Assembly: GCA_019054805.1 (NCBI GenBank)
Contig: JAHQIY010000002.1
Location: 1,364,001 to 1,428,000 of the forward strand
Origin: Brachionus manjavacas
Taxonomy: Eukaryota > Rotifera > Eurotatoria > Ploima > Brachionidae
Direction of reading: 5' to 3'
Length of the DNA stretch: 64,000 nucleotides
Under the pieces are notes generated by a model. It was not told the origin of the DNA, did no database searches, and saw only the letters and a program-made list of their open reading frames with translations. A program made the translations under genes and the position numbers. Numbering within the stretch: position 1 is the stretch's first letter; every line of letters starts with the position of its first letter. Shown piece by piece: positions 47,601-57,511 of the stretch.

Positions 47601-50600
47601 TAAAAGATGCTGGTAAGGCAGCTACTACGCTAACGTCTAAGGCCGGCAAAGAAATAGCTGAGGAAGGAGCAAAAACAGTTTTAACAAATGGTAAAACAGT
47701 GGCTCAACAAGTCACGACCGCTGGAAAAAATCTTAAAAGTCTCGCATTTAAATATGTGGGTGCTAAAACGGGAGAGGCGGTTGTGCGTGAGAGTCTCAAT
47801 AACGGTGTACAACTATTAACGACATTGTCATTCGATTTGATCAAGTCGCAAATATGCGAAAACATGCAAGAAAGATTAAATGCTAGATTTTGCTTAGATA
47901 GTCTAAATAGACTCTTGCGTAAAATGTATGCACTTGATGTATTGGCCAAGTCAAAAACATTACAAGGCAGAGTGGAGAAAATTGTTTGCGAAATTATGAA
48001 TCCGGAAAGAAGCACGATGAACAAGCTATGGGACTCTATTGGTGTTCCATTACTAAAAGGTTACTTTTATTACATATCACTAAAAGGAACTTAACCTTCA
48101 AAAAAATTTTATTTAATTTTCTTATTTTGCATGATTAATTAAGTCCTGAAAACGGATTTTTCATTGATATCATCTGTCATCAGTTGATATCAACTGGTAT
48201 CATATGATGTCGACTGACATTAGTTGCTATGAGCAGCCGTTGTCCGTTTTTATTAGTGTTGGACGCGGACAGAGCTAACCGGTCCAGAAACGGGCGGTTC
48301 ATCGCGGTTGTTGACCCGTTTAATAAACGTTTAAAAATAAACGGGCGGTCCAAGAAACCGTTCCAATTTTGGCGGGCGGACTCTGGCCCGTTTATTTTGG
48401 CGGGCTAAATTTTGACCCGTTTAATAAACGTTTAAAAATAAACGGGCGGTCCAAGAAACCGTTCCAATTTTGGCGGGCGGACTCTGGCCCGTTTATTATG
48501 GCGGGCTAAATTTTGAACCGTTTAATAAACGTTTAAAAATAAACGGGCGGTCCAAGAAACCGTTCAAATTTTGGCGGGCGGACTCTGGCCCGTTTATTTT
48601 GGCGGGCTAAATTTTGACCCGTTTAATAAACGTTTAAAAATAAACGGGCGGTCCAAGAAACCGTTCCAATTTTGGCGGGCGGACTCTGGCCCGTTTATTT
48701 TGGCGGGCTAATTTTTGGCCCGTTTAATAACCGTTTAAAAATAAACGGGCGGTCCATGAAACCGTTCCAATTTTGGCGGACGGACTCTGGCCCGTTTATT
48801 TTGGCGGGCTAATTTTTGGCCCGTTTAATAACCGTTTAAAAATAAACGGGCGGTCAAAAAACCGGCCAGATTTTTGGCGAGCGTTAATTTTGCCGGTCAA
48901 CTTGGCGGTCTTAATTTTGACAAAAAACAGGAAATAAATAAAAAATTAAGCTATCTTAATATATTTATTTTTTAAAAAAAGTTATTTTTTAATTAGAAAA
49001 AAAAAATAAAAAATCTACGAAAAAAAAATTTTATTTAAAAATTAATAAAAAATAAAAATCTTATTTAAAAAAAAAAAAAAAAAATAAAAATTTTATTTAA
49101 AAAATAAAAAATATTTTTAAACGGTTATTAAACGGGCCAAAAATTAGCCCGCCAAAATAAACGGGCCAGAGTCCGCCCGCCAAAATTGGAACGGTTTCTT
49201 GGACCGCCCGTTTATTTTTAAACGTTTATTAAACGGTTCAAAATTTAGCCCGCCAAAATAAACGGGCCAGAGTCCGCCCGCCAAAATTGGAACGGTTAAT
49301 ACGGTCACGGTCACGGTTTTTAAAATTTTTGGCCCGTTTACTGTCCGCTTGCACGGACACCAACACTAGTTTTTATCCAAATTTTAATATAATCTGATAT
49401 CATTTGAATTTAACTGTAATTTTTTTGAGCCAAAGGGCCTTTGACTAAACTTTTGCGATGCTCATAATTATTGATGCTCATTAAAAGGTATTTTGTCCGA
49501 TGAGAAATATTTTGGCAATTCGTTTAGCATGGGTCTTAGAATTCTCGGCACATTGCATGGTTTGTATGAAATTCAGGCAATCATTGACAAAGTCTACACA
49601 GATCTTGTTAACAAACTAACACAAATCGATCGTGATACTCTTACTTTAACTCAAATACTTCACGAACATTTGAAATTGGACAAAGAGACTTCACGTCAGG
49701 TGACCAACGAATTGAAATTGCACGACATCGATGAATATTCTCTATTGAATCTAAATAATCTAGATATGATTTACATTAGCACAAGTGATAACGAACGCCA
49801 ATGTGAAATAATAAAACGTATAGAAAAATTTCAAAAAAAAACCGATAATGGTAAAGTGTCTCTATTTCTTAAAAATTACTGCGATGAAAATGCTCGAATT
49901 AATTTGGAAGCATTTAGCGTTGTCATAAAGTCAATATCAGATAAAATAACTAATCAAGTAATAAGCATTATACAGTCACAAATGATTACGCCATGGTCAA
50001 CGTTAGCCGTTAGTGGTGTAACAGATGCTTTATCTAAACGAATTCAGCACTATTGTCTGGTTAACAGTAGTCAAAATGCTGATGCACAAAATGAAGAAGA
50101 GAAATTGTATAATGATTTAAAAAGGAAGAAAGAGAATAGCCAGAAACTAACTGATGCCGAAAAACAATTTCTCGACGGTTATGAGCCATTTAACACATTT
50201 ACCAAACAAATAAACGAAAATGCCAAACAGTATATAATGAACTTTACGAGAAGTGAAGCCGCCTATTATGCGAAAAAGCAAAAAAATAGTGAAGAAGTGA
50301 GCGATAAAGTTAAAGAACGTGCAGATGAAGTTGAGAAAGGCAAAAAACCAGCTAGTTTGGCAGAGATAAGTCTAATGATAGAAAAAATGAAAGAAGAATT
50401 TGGCATAAATGTGAAAGTAGTAGACGATCCGAACTATCAGAGATCACAAGAAGACATTGATTCAGGCGTGGAGATTGTCTATATTAAGAGAGGTGTCAAG
50501 GATGAAAATGGTGTGGATGGCATTGGGCATGCTCAGTTTATAGATAAGGTTGGCCATCGGGTTGATATAAAAGCAGATCCAAATGATTGCGTTTATGGAG

Positions 50601-52100
50601 TGTTTAGTAAAATTTTGGAAAAGAATGGAATCGACAAACCTATAGATAAGCTAAGAAGTGAGATTGCTAAGAATATTAGAACTAATGCAAACTATGAAAA
50701 GGTCATTGAAGCGGAGAAATACATGCATGAGAGATATCCGCATGAGGCTAATTCAGTAATAGAATCTATTTATTTTCTCATTTATTCGAGTATTTTTTTT
50801 GAAAAAAGTGTATTTTTAATTATAGGTTTTATTCACTGCTGGATTAATAAATAATAACGGTACTCTGGAAGTTGAAGACAAGGATTTAGATAAAATTGAT
50901 GAATCATTAGATAAAGGAGATAAACGTGGAAAGCCATATGATGATTTTTTTCAAGTAAATATATAAACTCTTTGATCCCTTCTAAGTGGGAAACTTAAAT
51001 TGTATGAACATATTTTTTACGACCTCTTAGAATATCCAAATTTATCACTTTGCTACTTTCAGGAAAGTCCCAAGACATAAAAATAAAAATCATGAAGTGA
51101 ATCATGAAGTTTAAGATACGGGCTATGTAAGAGCACAAAATTTAATATGTCTTGGGACTTCCTGAAAGTAGATTCAAAAAAATAAAAATGTATCTAAAAC
51201 TTCATTTTTAAATTCTTAGATTACCATTAACTATTTAATTAAGTCAGCTCCAATAAATATCTTAAACTTAAGATTCCTTTGTACAAAAATAGAATTTTCA
51301 TATAAAGGGGACAAAATTATGGAGTCAGATTTTGTATTGAAGATGCAATTAAAATCGGACATCATTTGCTTGACTCCATAATTTTGTACCTTATTCAGGT
51401 ACATGGGACTCAGATCCTTTTGAGCCCATGTCACTAGGGAGTTCTAACGAGAATGAAAAATATCACGAAAAGAGTAACCAAATTAACAAGAACTGTCTGA
51501 ATAATACTTAAATAGCTTTTAAAGAATTCAAAAAAACTTTTTGGTTTTGTTTTTTTTTTAAAGGCGCAAGTACCAAAAGGAACTTCAACACCTGAATTGA
51601 TAACTGATAACGGAGAAAAAGACGATCAAAGATATACATTCCATCATATAACACCTAACCATATCCTGATCGAAATGTTGAAAAAAACAAAAGATCTTCC
51701 AAAAGAAGAAAGAAAAAAAATTCTAAATGATTATTTAAATATGGAACATATAAAAAAAGTTATTATTGAAAATAATTTAATCGAAAGAGAGATTTATGGT
51801 ATAAGGAACCATGGTAGATTGATACAATCAGCAGTTACAAATAATCCAAATAATTTGGTATATGGTCCTGGCTTTAATGAAAAAGGTAAAACATTACGAG
51901 GTAAGGAACCAAAAGAAAAAAAAGATGAAGAAAATGCCAAAAAGCAAACAGCTGATCATCAGAATAAAACTTCAATTTTTGAACAAGAAAAAACTTTAAA
52001 AGCATTTGGTGATATACCGGCTACTATTCCAGTTAATTATAAATTGCATGAAGGTAAAACAAATAAAGACAAAACGTTTAATAAATATTATGCCGAATAG
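31982..52100 (+). CDS. Giant SecA-like ATPase protein, six exons (about 4,108 codons)
   Basis: Exons: 31982-32618, 36720-42359, 43944-48059, 49488-50755, 50826-50954, 51564-52100. Junction phases 1,1,1,0,0 all agree and all introns are GT-AG. Order of parts: helical N-terminal region (residues about 1-1990), SecA-type motor (about 2000-2560: Walker A GEGKST at 2030, DEVD at 2136, motif V ATNLAGRGTN at 2474, then FGRTARQGKRG), helical repeats, a hydrophobic Gly-rich segment (about 3230-3300), an OTU-like Cys motif (C3832) and a terminal HHITPNH motif (about 3957). Bacterial SecA drives protein export and is roughly 800-900 residues; this one lacks an obvious zinc-binding C-terminus and is far larger. 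A TAA at codon 2244 interrupts the frame. Introns make bacterial contamination unlikely. Cellular role unknown. Joining of exon 1 is the least certain step. Confidence 0.8.
32891..33281. repeat. Tandem duplication of about 210 bp in intron 1 of the SecA-like gene
   Basis: The segment beginning AATTGCACTTTAATTCAAAT occurs at about 32895 and again at about 33105, in direct order. The second copy lacks about 33 bp after TCAAATTTTTGT. Confidence 0.85.
33611..33657. repeat. Perfect palindrome, 23-bp arms with a 1-base loop
   Basis: TAAAGTCAAATATACAGATA and the next three bases of the left arm are exactly complementary to the right arm ending in TGACTTTA. Intronic. Confidence 0.9.
33680..35980 (-). 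mobile_element. LINE family B, copy 2, in intron 1 of the SecA-like gene
   Basis: The minus-strand 3' tail at about 33690 (CTGAAGGAGC, then AAATAAATAA) matches copy 1. 34105-33908 holds the C-terminal linker (LYLIKILSKKKWDLNYCTLG). 34659-34459 holds reverse transcriptase (EQSDFGKNRQTADNLFFLIQ, then AFDRVWHDGLIYKL). About 35900-35380 matches the endonuclease half of copy 1. Stops and shifts throughout. 5'-truncated near 35980. Confidence 0.82.
36720..42359 (+). CDS. Exon 2 of the SecA-like gene (helical scaffold and Walker A)
   Basis: Uninterrupted for 5.6 kb. The reading frame is already open before the ATG at 36869, with clearly protein-like acidic sequence (DYLLDDEDDKEFERKPYN), so the true exon starts at about 36720 behind an AG. 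About 1,750 residues are alpha-helical, with repeated Leu/Asn/Lys patterns of HEAT/armadillo appearance and no transmembrane segment. The 3' end encodes the first SecA motif (RGKLLEVATGEGKSTIVCIL) and SSVLAERDAQDK. The donor at 42360 interrupts the motor between Walker A and the DEAD-equivalent box. Confidence 0.88.
42542..42680 (+). pseudogene. Possible SWIM-finger remnant of a transposase in intron 2
   Basis: A short open stretch reads RDENNNVVMVKLYPNPNCSC, then YEKKRFLSHDCG, resembling the end of a SWIM zinc finger as found in many rotifer-type transposases. Too short for a firm call. Confidence 0.25.
43387..43860 (-). pseudogene. hAT transposase fragment in intron 2 of the SecA-like gene
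   Basis: Minus-strand open stretch of about 150 codons with hAT features: PSRHTLSKRLLNYKYN, a LSLDFLKSTHKYSYIGVI block in place of the usual D-x-W region, and ISIVTDIAKNTL near the second catalytic Asp. N-terminal BED finger and C-terminal dimerisation domain are missing. No terminal repeats found, so it is a relic. It lies within the 1,584-nt intron 42360-43943, antisense to the host gene. Confidence 0.65.
43944..48059 (+). CDS. Exon 3 of the SecA-like gene (rest of motor, helical repeats, hydrophobic segment)
   Basis: Begins with the conserved SecA segment HIVYGEVSQFQFDHLRDNY and the Walker B box AIIDEVDAMLIDD. After the in-frame TAA (44396-44398) the same frame continues with SATNWSDGLHQFLQLKHNLR, YGLTGTLGS, NLAGRGTNIQADAVEHTGGL and FGRTARQGKRGTG, matching the order of SecA motifs. 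The region corresponding to the preprotein cross-linking domain is short. Then come about 600 residues of helical, TPR-like character, and a hydrophobic Gly/Ala-rich segment (VAIVACIGLIQTVIGGFLIA, then GFGATLGMSLVSEGLADLFY) that could insert into or associate with membranes. Confidence 0.88.
44396..44398 (+). other. In-frame TAA inside the SecA-like motor
   Basis: The frames on both sides are the same, so this is a nonsense substitution, not an indel. It lies in TTTTAAAAAAAAACC at a T/A homopolymer boundary, where one T-to-A miscall would turn a Lys codon into TAA. Coding is strong for 450 nt before and 3.6 kb after. Options are a sequencing error, a recent null allele, or readthrough. Confidence 0.85.
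48254..49368. mobile_element. hAT-type foldback element in intron 3 of the SecA-like gene
   Basis: The ends are TAGTGTTGG and CCAACACTA. An 8-bp direct repeat GTTTTTAT flanks them exactly (48246-48253 and 49369-49376), as in hAT elements. The left side holds about five tandem copies of a unit of about 120 bp rich in GGCGGG and CCCGTTTA; the right side (49110-49330) holds roughly two copies in inverse orientation, with an A/T loop between, so transcripts could fold into a long hairpin. No transposase inside. Its high G+C stands out sharply from the surroundings. Confidence 0.93.
49488..50954 (+). CDS. Exons 4 and 5 of the SecA-like gene (OTU-like region)
   Basis: Exon 4 (49488-50755) joins exon 3 in phase 1 (Gly codon split) and exon 5 (50826-50954) in phase 0 across a 70-nt intron. 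Helical sequence leads to SLAEISLMIEKMKEEFGINV, then a beta-rich part ending in DIKADPNDCVYGVFSKILEK and DKLRSEIAKNI. The D-x-N-D-C pattern followed by a helix and an LR motif resembles the active-site Cys region of OTU-family proteases. A matching catalytic His is not obvious, so activity is not claimed. Exon 5 is acidic (EVEDKDLDKIDESLDKGD). Confidence 0.8.
51053..51171. mobile_element. MITE-like inverted-repeat element in intron 5 of the SecA-like gene
   Basis: Ends are inverted repeats of about 26 bp starting CTACTTTCAGGAA, differing by one base. The 119-bp unit lacks coding capacity. No clear target duplication. Confidence 0.65.
51311..51387. mobile_element. Second short MITE-like element in intron 5
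   Basis: Inverted ends ACAAAATTATGGAGTCA (51311-51327) and its reverse complement (51371-51387) enclose about 43 bp. Confidence 0.5.
51564..52100 (+). CDS. Exon 6 of the SecA-like gene (His-motif C-terminus)
   Basis: Phase 0 after acceptor AG at 51562-51563; stop TAG at 52098-52100. Encodes 178 residues. Near its start is QRYTFHHITPNHILIE, a cluster of histidines with Asn resembling the HNH/LHH-type nuclease modules found at the C-termini of bacterial polymorphic toxins. This is motif resemblance only: a full metal-binding set has not been demonstrated. The remainder is Lys/Glu-rich and ends in a low-complexity polar tail. Confidence 0.75.
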   Translation, partial: AQVPKGTSTPELITDNGEKDDQRYTFHHITPNHILIEMLKKTKDLPKEERKKILNDYLNMEHIKKVIIENNLIEREIYGIRNHGRLIQSAVTNNPNNLVYGPGFNEKGKTLRGKEPKEKKDEENAKKQTADHQNKTSIFEQEKTLKAFGDIPATIPVNYKLHEGKTNKDKTFNKYYAE

Positions 52101-52344
52101 GTAATCCCGTGAAAAAAGTTTGTTTAGTTTTGCAAAAAAACATTTTATTGTTGTTTAAAATTTATTTATGAATTAATAGTTATGAATAAGTTTTTAAATA
52201 AAATTTAATACGAAGACTTAAAATAAATCTAGTTTTTTTTCTGTTTAACTATTTGGTGTTAAAATCAAATGCAACCGATTGTTTATGTTGATTGAATTTC
52301 AAAATTGATATATAAATTATTTAAATTGTTTAGATATTATAAAA

Positions 52345-53082
52345 ATGTCATTAAAAGACAAGTTTCAAAAAGGTAATAATTTACTACAGAGTACGCCGCT
52401 TATTCTTGAAATAACCGGCTACGAAGGTATATTTATAAACAAGAATCTTCCATATCCGAGTGATGTCGACTCATTTGAGAATGCAAATTGGAAAAGAGAT
52501 AGATTACGCATAGATAAACTAAAAGTAATAAACGAAGGTGATTGGGAACTAAAAATTTCAATGATAAATATATTTAATTTTGAAAATAGAGATAAACTTG
52601 ACGAAATGTTACTTGCAAACACACGACTTGCTCATCCTAAAAAGGAACCTCGCCAGAAAATAAAGCGAATTTCAATTCAAAAGGCATTAGATTATATTCA
52701 CGCTAAGCTATGGATAAACATGGAATTTTACATGAAGAATAGGAACGAGCTTGAAGCAGATCTATTGCGTAAAGTTTCCGATTTTGAGTTAAAGGATGAA
52801 CATATTCGCAAACGAATAGAACAAGAGCTATTTTATAAAGAAATGCTAAAGTTATTTGGTTCAGACGAGAAAGCTCTTGCTGATGACACTTTTAAACCTG
52901 AAGATGCTCATATTGTTGATGTTTCTGACGATGATGATGAAAATAAAAATCAAGTCAAAATTCCATATTCTTATGGAAAAACTTTTATACTAAATGAGTT
53001 TCACAAATATTTGGATGGAAACTATATGTATGCGTCGGCTAGAAGAGGCGATTATTATTTGCTTTTTGATTTTGGATCCTAA
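52345..53082 (+). CDS. Orphan 245-aa protein directly downstream of the SecA-like gene
   Basis: Single-exon ORF from ATG at 52345 (AAAAATGTC context), 244 bp after the SecA-like stop and on the same strand. Mixed alpha/beta composition: an N-terminal beta-like part (LILEITGYEGIFINKNLPYP), a central helical part (FEMKDEHIRKR-like charged helices at about residues 130-170), an acidic run (DVSDDDDENKNQ) and an aromatic C-terminus (ARRGDYYLLFDFGS). No signal peptide or membrane segment. No family recognised. Its position next to a toxin-like terminal exon invites comparison with immunity genes of bacterial polymorphic toxin loci, but nothing in its sequence proves this. Confidence 0.7.
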   Translation: MSLKDKFQKGNNLLQSTPLILEITGYEGIFINKNLPYPSDVDSFENANWKRDRLRIDKLKVINEGDWELKISMINIFNFENRDKLDEMLLANTRLAHPKKEPRQKIKRISIQKALDYIHAKLWINMEFYMKNRNELEADLLRKVSDFELKDEHIRKRIEQELFYKEMLKLFGSDEKALADDTFKPEDAHIVDVSDDDDENKNQVKIPYSYGKTFILNEFHKYLDGNYMYASARRGDYYLLFDFGS

Positions 53083-53208
53083 TTTTTGTTTAGAATCGAA
53101 TAATATTAACTTTTAAATGCCATACATAAAAAAATAAAAGCTTTTATTTAAACAATTTTTATAATTAAAGAAACCGTATTCCCTCGTGCGATTTTGCAGC
53201 CCCACAAC

Positions 53209-53544
53209 TCGAAATACGACTTTGACGAAGGCATTAAATACCATCTTGCCCATGTTAAAACATTCTTTACTTGTACTGCATGCTTAAAAATCGTGTTTCG
53301 AGTCGTTGGTCGGCATTAAAGCTAAGTTTCTTAATAAGCAAGGTAGCATCCACTCTGGAGTTATTGTCTATTGTACTCTGGAGTTATAAAAACTTCAGAG
53401 TGGATGCTGCCTTGCTTATTAAGAAACTTAGCTTTATTGCCGACCAACGACTCGAAACACGACTTTTGAGCATGCAGTACCAGTTAAGAATGTTTTAACA
53501 TGGGCAAGATGGTATTTAATGCCTTCGTCAAAGTCGTATTTCGA
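53209..53544. repeat. 336-bp near-perfect foldback (154-bp arms, 28-bp loop)
   Basis: Left arm 53209-53362 and right arm 53391-53544 are reverse complements with only scattered differences (for example TTTACTTGTACTG against TTAACTGGTACTG). G+C is higher than the surroundings. The arms contain an open frame in one direction (KYDFDEGIKYHLAHVKTFF), so the unit may derive from an inverted duplication of coding sequence. No target duplication identified. Confidence 0.9.
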
Positions 53545-53559
53545 CTTTATATATCCAAG

Positions 53560-55289
53560 TATTTGTATGCAAGTTGGATTTATAGAATTTTTGTTATAAT
53601 TTTTATTAAATCAAACTTTTCTTCTAGACAACTAATACGATTATTTGCGGTATCAATTATTTTTTTTTGCTTCATGGTGATTTCAAAGTGATCGAGCAGA
53701 TTGGCAATCTAAATTTCGATCACATCGATCGAGTCAAAATAGGATCGATCAACAACACTAGATATACTAACTCCGATTTTTTAAGGTTTGAGAGTAAAAT
53801 TTATGTTAAAGCCAATTGAATTGAGAAGATTTAAACAACGCATTCATGTCTTTAAAGTCTTTTCTATTTTAAACAAAGCATAATTCTTTTAAAGCTTTTT
53901 TTCACTTCTCTAGCAACTAAAGAGAGTTTTTTATGTACTCGGTCATAACTTTCAGCGATGTTAAGTTTTATACTTGATATTTTGATACTAAACTTAACAT
54001 CGCCTAACTTTCCTGCCTAGGCCACTCTTGCCTTAACAATCCAAGGATGGTAGAGTCTTTAAACCTGTTTTTAAAAAATTTGAAATACATTTTTTACAAT
54101 TTGTCCGTCCTTCCGAGTGTTAATTACAAAAATTTCCTAGAGTTAAGTTTTTTATTAAAGAAGAATTCGAAAATTGGCATACTTCAATTTACAAACTACA
54201 AACTCGAAAATCTACAAACTTAAAATAAAAAATTTATGCAAAATTTTATAAAATACTCTTTTTATAGCACTTTTTCCTAAGTTGCCAGGGTAGAAGAAAA
54301 TTTTTTTGTAAATTTTGTCCTGTTATATTTTGTTAAAATGATGGTTTAAAAGAAAAAAAATTTAAAAACAGAAATAAACAATATTCAATGAGATAAAACT
54401 ATTTTGAATAAAGGAGATCATTTGTCACAATAAAGTGTGTACGGAAGCTCGAATTGTCTTTGAGATTGTCATTGTGACTTTTATATTCAAGTATGGTACT
54501 TGGTGGCAATTTTAAGATTCGTTTTAAAGTTTCTTTTGAATTTTATAGTAATACAACCTTATTTTTACTTTGATTACTCGGATAAGATCCAAAGCACCAT
54601 GTTTTGAATTACTGATTATTTGATTACTCTCGAAAAGTAAATACTATTGAAATACTTCTTACACTTGAATCTTTAAGCTGAATAGATTGTCATCTAAAAG
54701 AATTAAATAAGCTACCTTTTCTTTGATTTTGGCTTCAAAGCTTTGCAGATTTTGAATATTACTTTGATTTTAAGTAATAAGCCACACAAAATATTTCACA
54801 AGAGAATGTTTTGAAATCTCTTTGGAATAAATAAAAGATTTAGTCTCGATTTTTTAAAATTTCTCCTGTGAAAAATAGAAGAACTTTTGGAGAAAAAGGT
54901 TACAGAGATCTTTAATTTATCTCAAAGGAATCTTTTGAAGTCTTAAAATTTTCTCGGTAATTTTCTCCTTGCGATCTCGCAGATGTGATCCTGAACAGTA
55001 AAGATGTAATGACTGACCAAATGATGAAGGTTAGCAATAGTCTTATCATTAAATAAGCGAGGAACGAGCGAAATTAAACAGATGTGTACCTGTATTGAAA
55101 AATGATATATACTGAGAAGAATTGATATATACTAATTTAGGGTCAGAATTTTCTTATTCATATTTTCTAAGTCGTTTTTTCAACTTTAAATTGCATGACC
55201 TTGTTGGTCGAATACATTTCCGAATGCAAATTTATTGTTAAAAATACATAATAGCTAAAAGACTTTAATTGAACTAAGTAATCTTTTTA
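53560..55289. other. AT-rich spacer with one small hairpin
   Basis: No gene seen. 53956-54002 is a stem-loop with perfect 13-bp arms (CGATGTTAAGTTT). Near 53685-53750 GATCGA-type motifs recur. Confidence 0.4.
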
Positions 55290-55745
55290 ACAGGAGTTTG
55301 GAACTAGGCCAAGTGCCAAAATCTTGGAAAATAGCAAGTATAACCATGGAAAGTTACTTGAACGCATCATCTTCACTAGAATATATAATTTTCTTGAGAA
55401 CAATAGTCTACTTATTCATGAACAATCAGGATCTAGAAAACATAGACGCACTGCAGATAATCTTTACTTTCTTATTCAAAAAGTTTCAGAGTCCTTTAAT
55501 AGAAAGAAGAAGGCATGTTGTCTATATTTTGACATTTCTAAGGCTTTTGATAGAGTTTGGCATGATAGACTAATTTACAAGGTAATAAGAATTAATCTAC
55601 CTCCTTATCTTATCTATTGGATAATATCGTTTCTGCACTAAAGATCTTTTAAAGTAAATATAAATGGTCATCTAAGTGAGCATTACCTTATTAAAGAAGA
55701 AGTTGCACAAGGGTCAGTAATTAGTCCGCTTCTTTTTTAGCATTT
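55290..55745 (+). pseudogene. LINE family B, copy 3: reverse transcriptase fragment
   Basis: Two overlapping frames encode LELGQVPKSWKIASITM and then KLLERIIFTRIYNFLENNSL, EQSGSRKHRRTADNLYFLIQ and YFDISKAFDRVWHDRLIYK; after a stop comes EEVAQGSVISPLLF. Truncated at both ends, and on the opposite strand to the other copies of this family in the window. Confidence 0.8.
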
Positions 55746-55759
55746 TCATAAATGTCCTT

Positions 55760-56200
55760 TTATTATTTTCCTCAGTGGTCCCATTTTATCAATTCCAACC
55801 ACTTTGAATGGGGCAATTGCTCTTACTGGCTCTAACAAACCATTAGTTATTGACTGAGGAGGTTTGAGCTTCTGACAGGTTAAGCATTCCTTCACCTATT
55901 TGCTAACATCTCCATGCATTCCATTCCAGAAATATTTGTTTCTCAAATACGCAAATAATTTATCTCTGCTAAAAATTTCCCATGATAAGCTTCTAGCAGA
56001 ACCGGTACAGATGTTCCGGTATGACTTTTAAGTCATTTCCATCACCCATTCTAACAAACAATTTTTTTTCAATCACTCTGTATCTTTTACCATTTTCAAA
56101 ACATTCATTTCCAGAGTTGTTTTCTACCTTTTGCACGAATTCTTTGTAAAGATGAATCTTTCTTCTGCTTTTTTTTCAATTTGTATGGAGCTAATGCTGG
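55760..56200 (-). pseudogene. Ty3/gypsy integrase fragment
   Basis: The minus strand reads, with stops and shifts, an integrase zinc-binding (HHCC) region: LLEAYHGKF, KYFWNGMHGDVSK, then VKECLTCQKLKPPQS and the start of the catalytic core (PFKVVGIDKMGPL). Upstream polyprotein sequence continues to about 56200. The part from about 56012 is shared with copy B (from 24692). No LTRs visible. Confidence 0.65.
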
Positions 56201-57511
56201 TGTGTATTGCAAATAATGTTCCATTATCAAATTTTTCGAGTATTAAAGTATTAAAGCTGAGTTGCTGTGATCAATTTTCAAACTTAGAAATTATTTTTAT
56301 TAAATTGAAGTCCAATGAGTATAATTATCTCAAAATTTTCTATTTTCATTTCTTATTTTAAAATTATAAATAATGCTAAGAGTTATTTTAGAAAAGATGA
56401 GAATTTTTTACTTTTGTGAAATTTTTCAGCTTTTGAAGATTAATGAAATAGTTCCGAAATTATTTGTAGAAATTTTTTCAAAAGAATTTTTGACTATTGA
56501 TACTGATAACAAAAAAAAATTAGAATTATTTTTAGTTTTTTATTAAGTAAATAAATAAAGAAAATGTATGGAGCTTCCAACACAACACAGAATAGGACAA
56601 GGTACCCCCGCATGACCTCATTAGTAAATCAAAGAAGAAATTGAGTTTATCAAAGTTTAACCAAATTTAAAAAATTTAGTTCATTTGTTTTATGAGATAT
56701 GTTTTGGATTCTTCTTTTTGAAAATAGTTCATTTGGGGAGAAGTGAATTCTTTTCTTTTTTTCACAAAAAAAAGAAAGTTTTTGTTTGAAAAAGTAATTC
56801 AATCACTGATTTTGTGATGATTTAAAAAAAATGTGGTGATGTTTACTGACGTCCTTCAAAAAACATAATTAACACAGAAGTTAAATAAATTATTGGATTT
56901 TTTCTAACTTTTTTTATTTAGCAAAAAATCGTGAGGACTTTTTAGATCTCTAAGGTTAATTTCAGGACAATCGCTGTTTTTTTTTTTCATTTATTAAAAT
57001 ATCCTATTTAAAAAATCTATTTTAATTTTTGGTATTTTCACGTAGTGTTTTCAACTAAGGTTTTTGTCTGAATCTGAGGGTGGTGGCATGCGAAATCAAA
57101 ATTTATTATTTTTAATCCTTTTATTCATTTTAATATTTTATTTTATTAATTTTACAGCTAAAAAGTTAAATGATAATCTTCAATAAAAATTTATTCGAAA
57201 GAAAATTAAAAATTAAATAGCCGATAAACAAAGCATATAAATAATTTAAAAAGATATATAAAAATAAATTGAATCAGTCCTTAGTTTATTTTCCATCTTT
57301 TTTGTATTTTTAATTTTTTTGATTATTGAAGAACATCAAATTAATGATAATCATTTGATGTCATCGCTTCATTTATTTCATTGAAAAGTTCATTTTGTAT
57401 TCGTCCAAATCTTACCATTAAGATTAAATATTTAGTTAAAGCCCATCTTTTTAAACTGTCATAACTTAAGGAACAAAATCAAATAATTTTAAATTCCATT
57501 TAAACTAAATC

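Noticed and set aside
36720-52100. Bacterial contamination or endosymbiont origin of the SecA-like gene
   Set aside because: Five phase-consistent GT-AG introns containing eukaryotic transposons, no bacterial operon context, and A+T-rich codon use like the neighbours.
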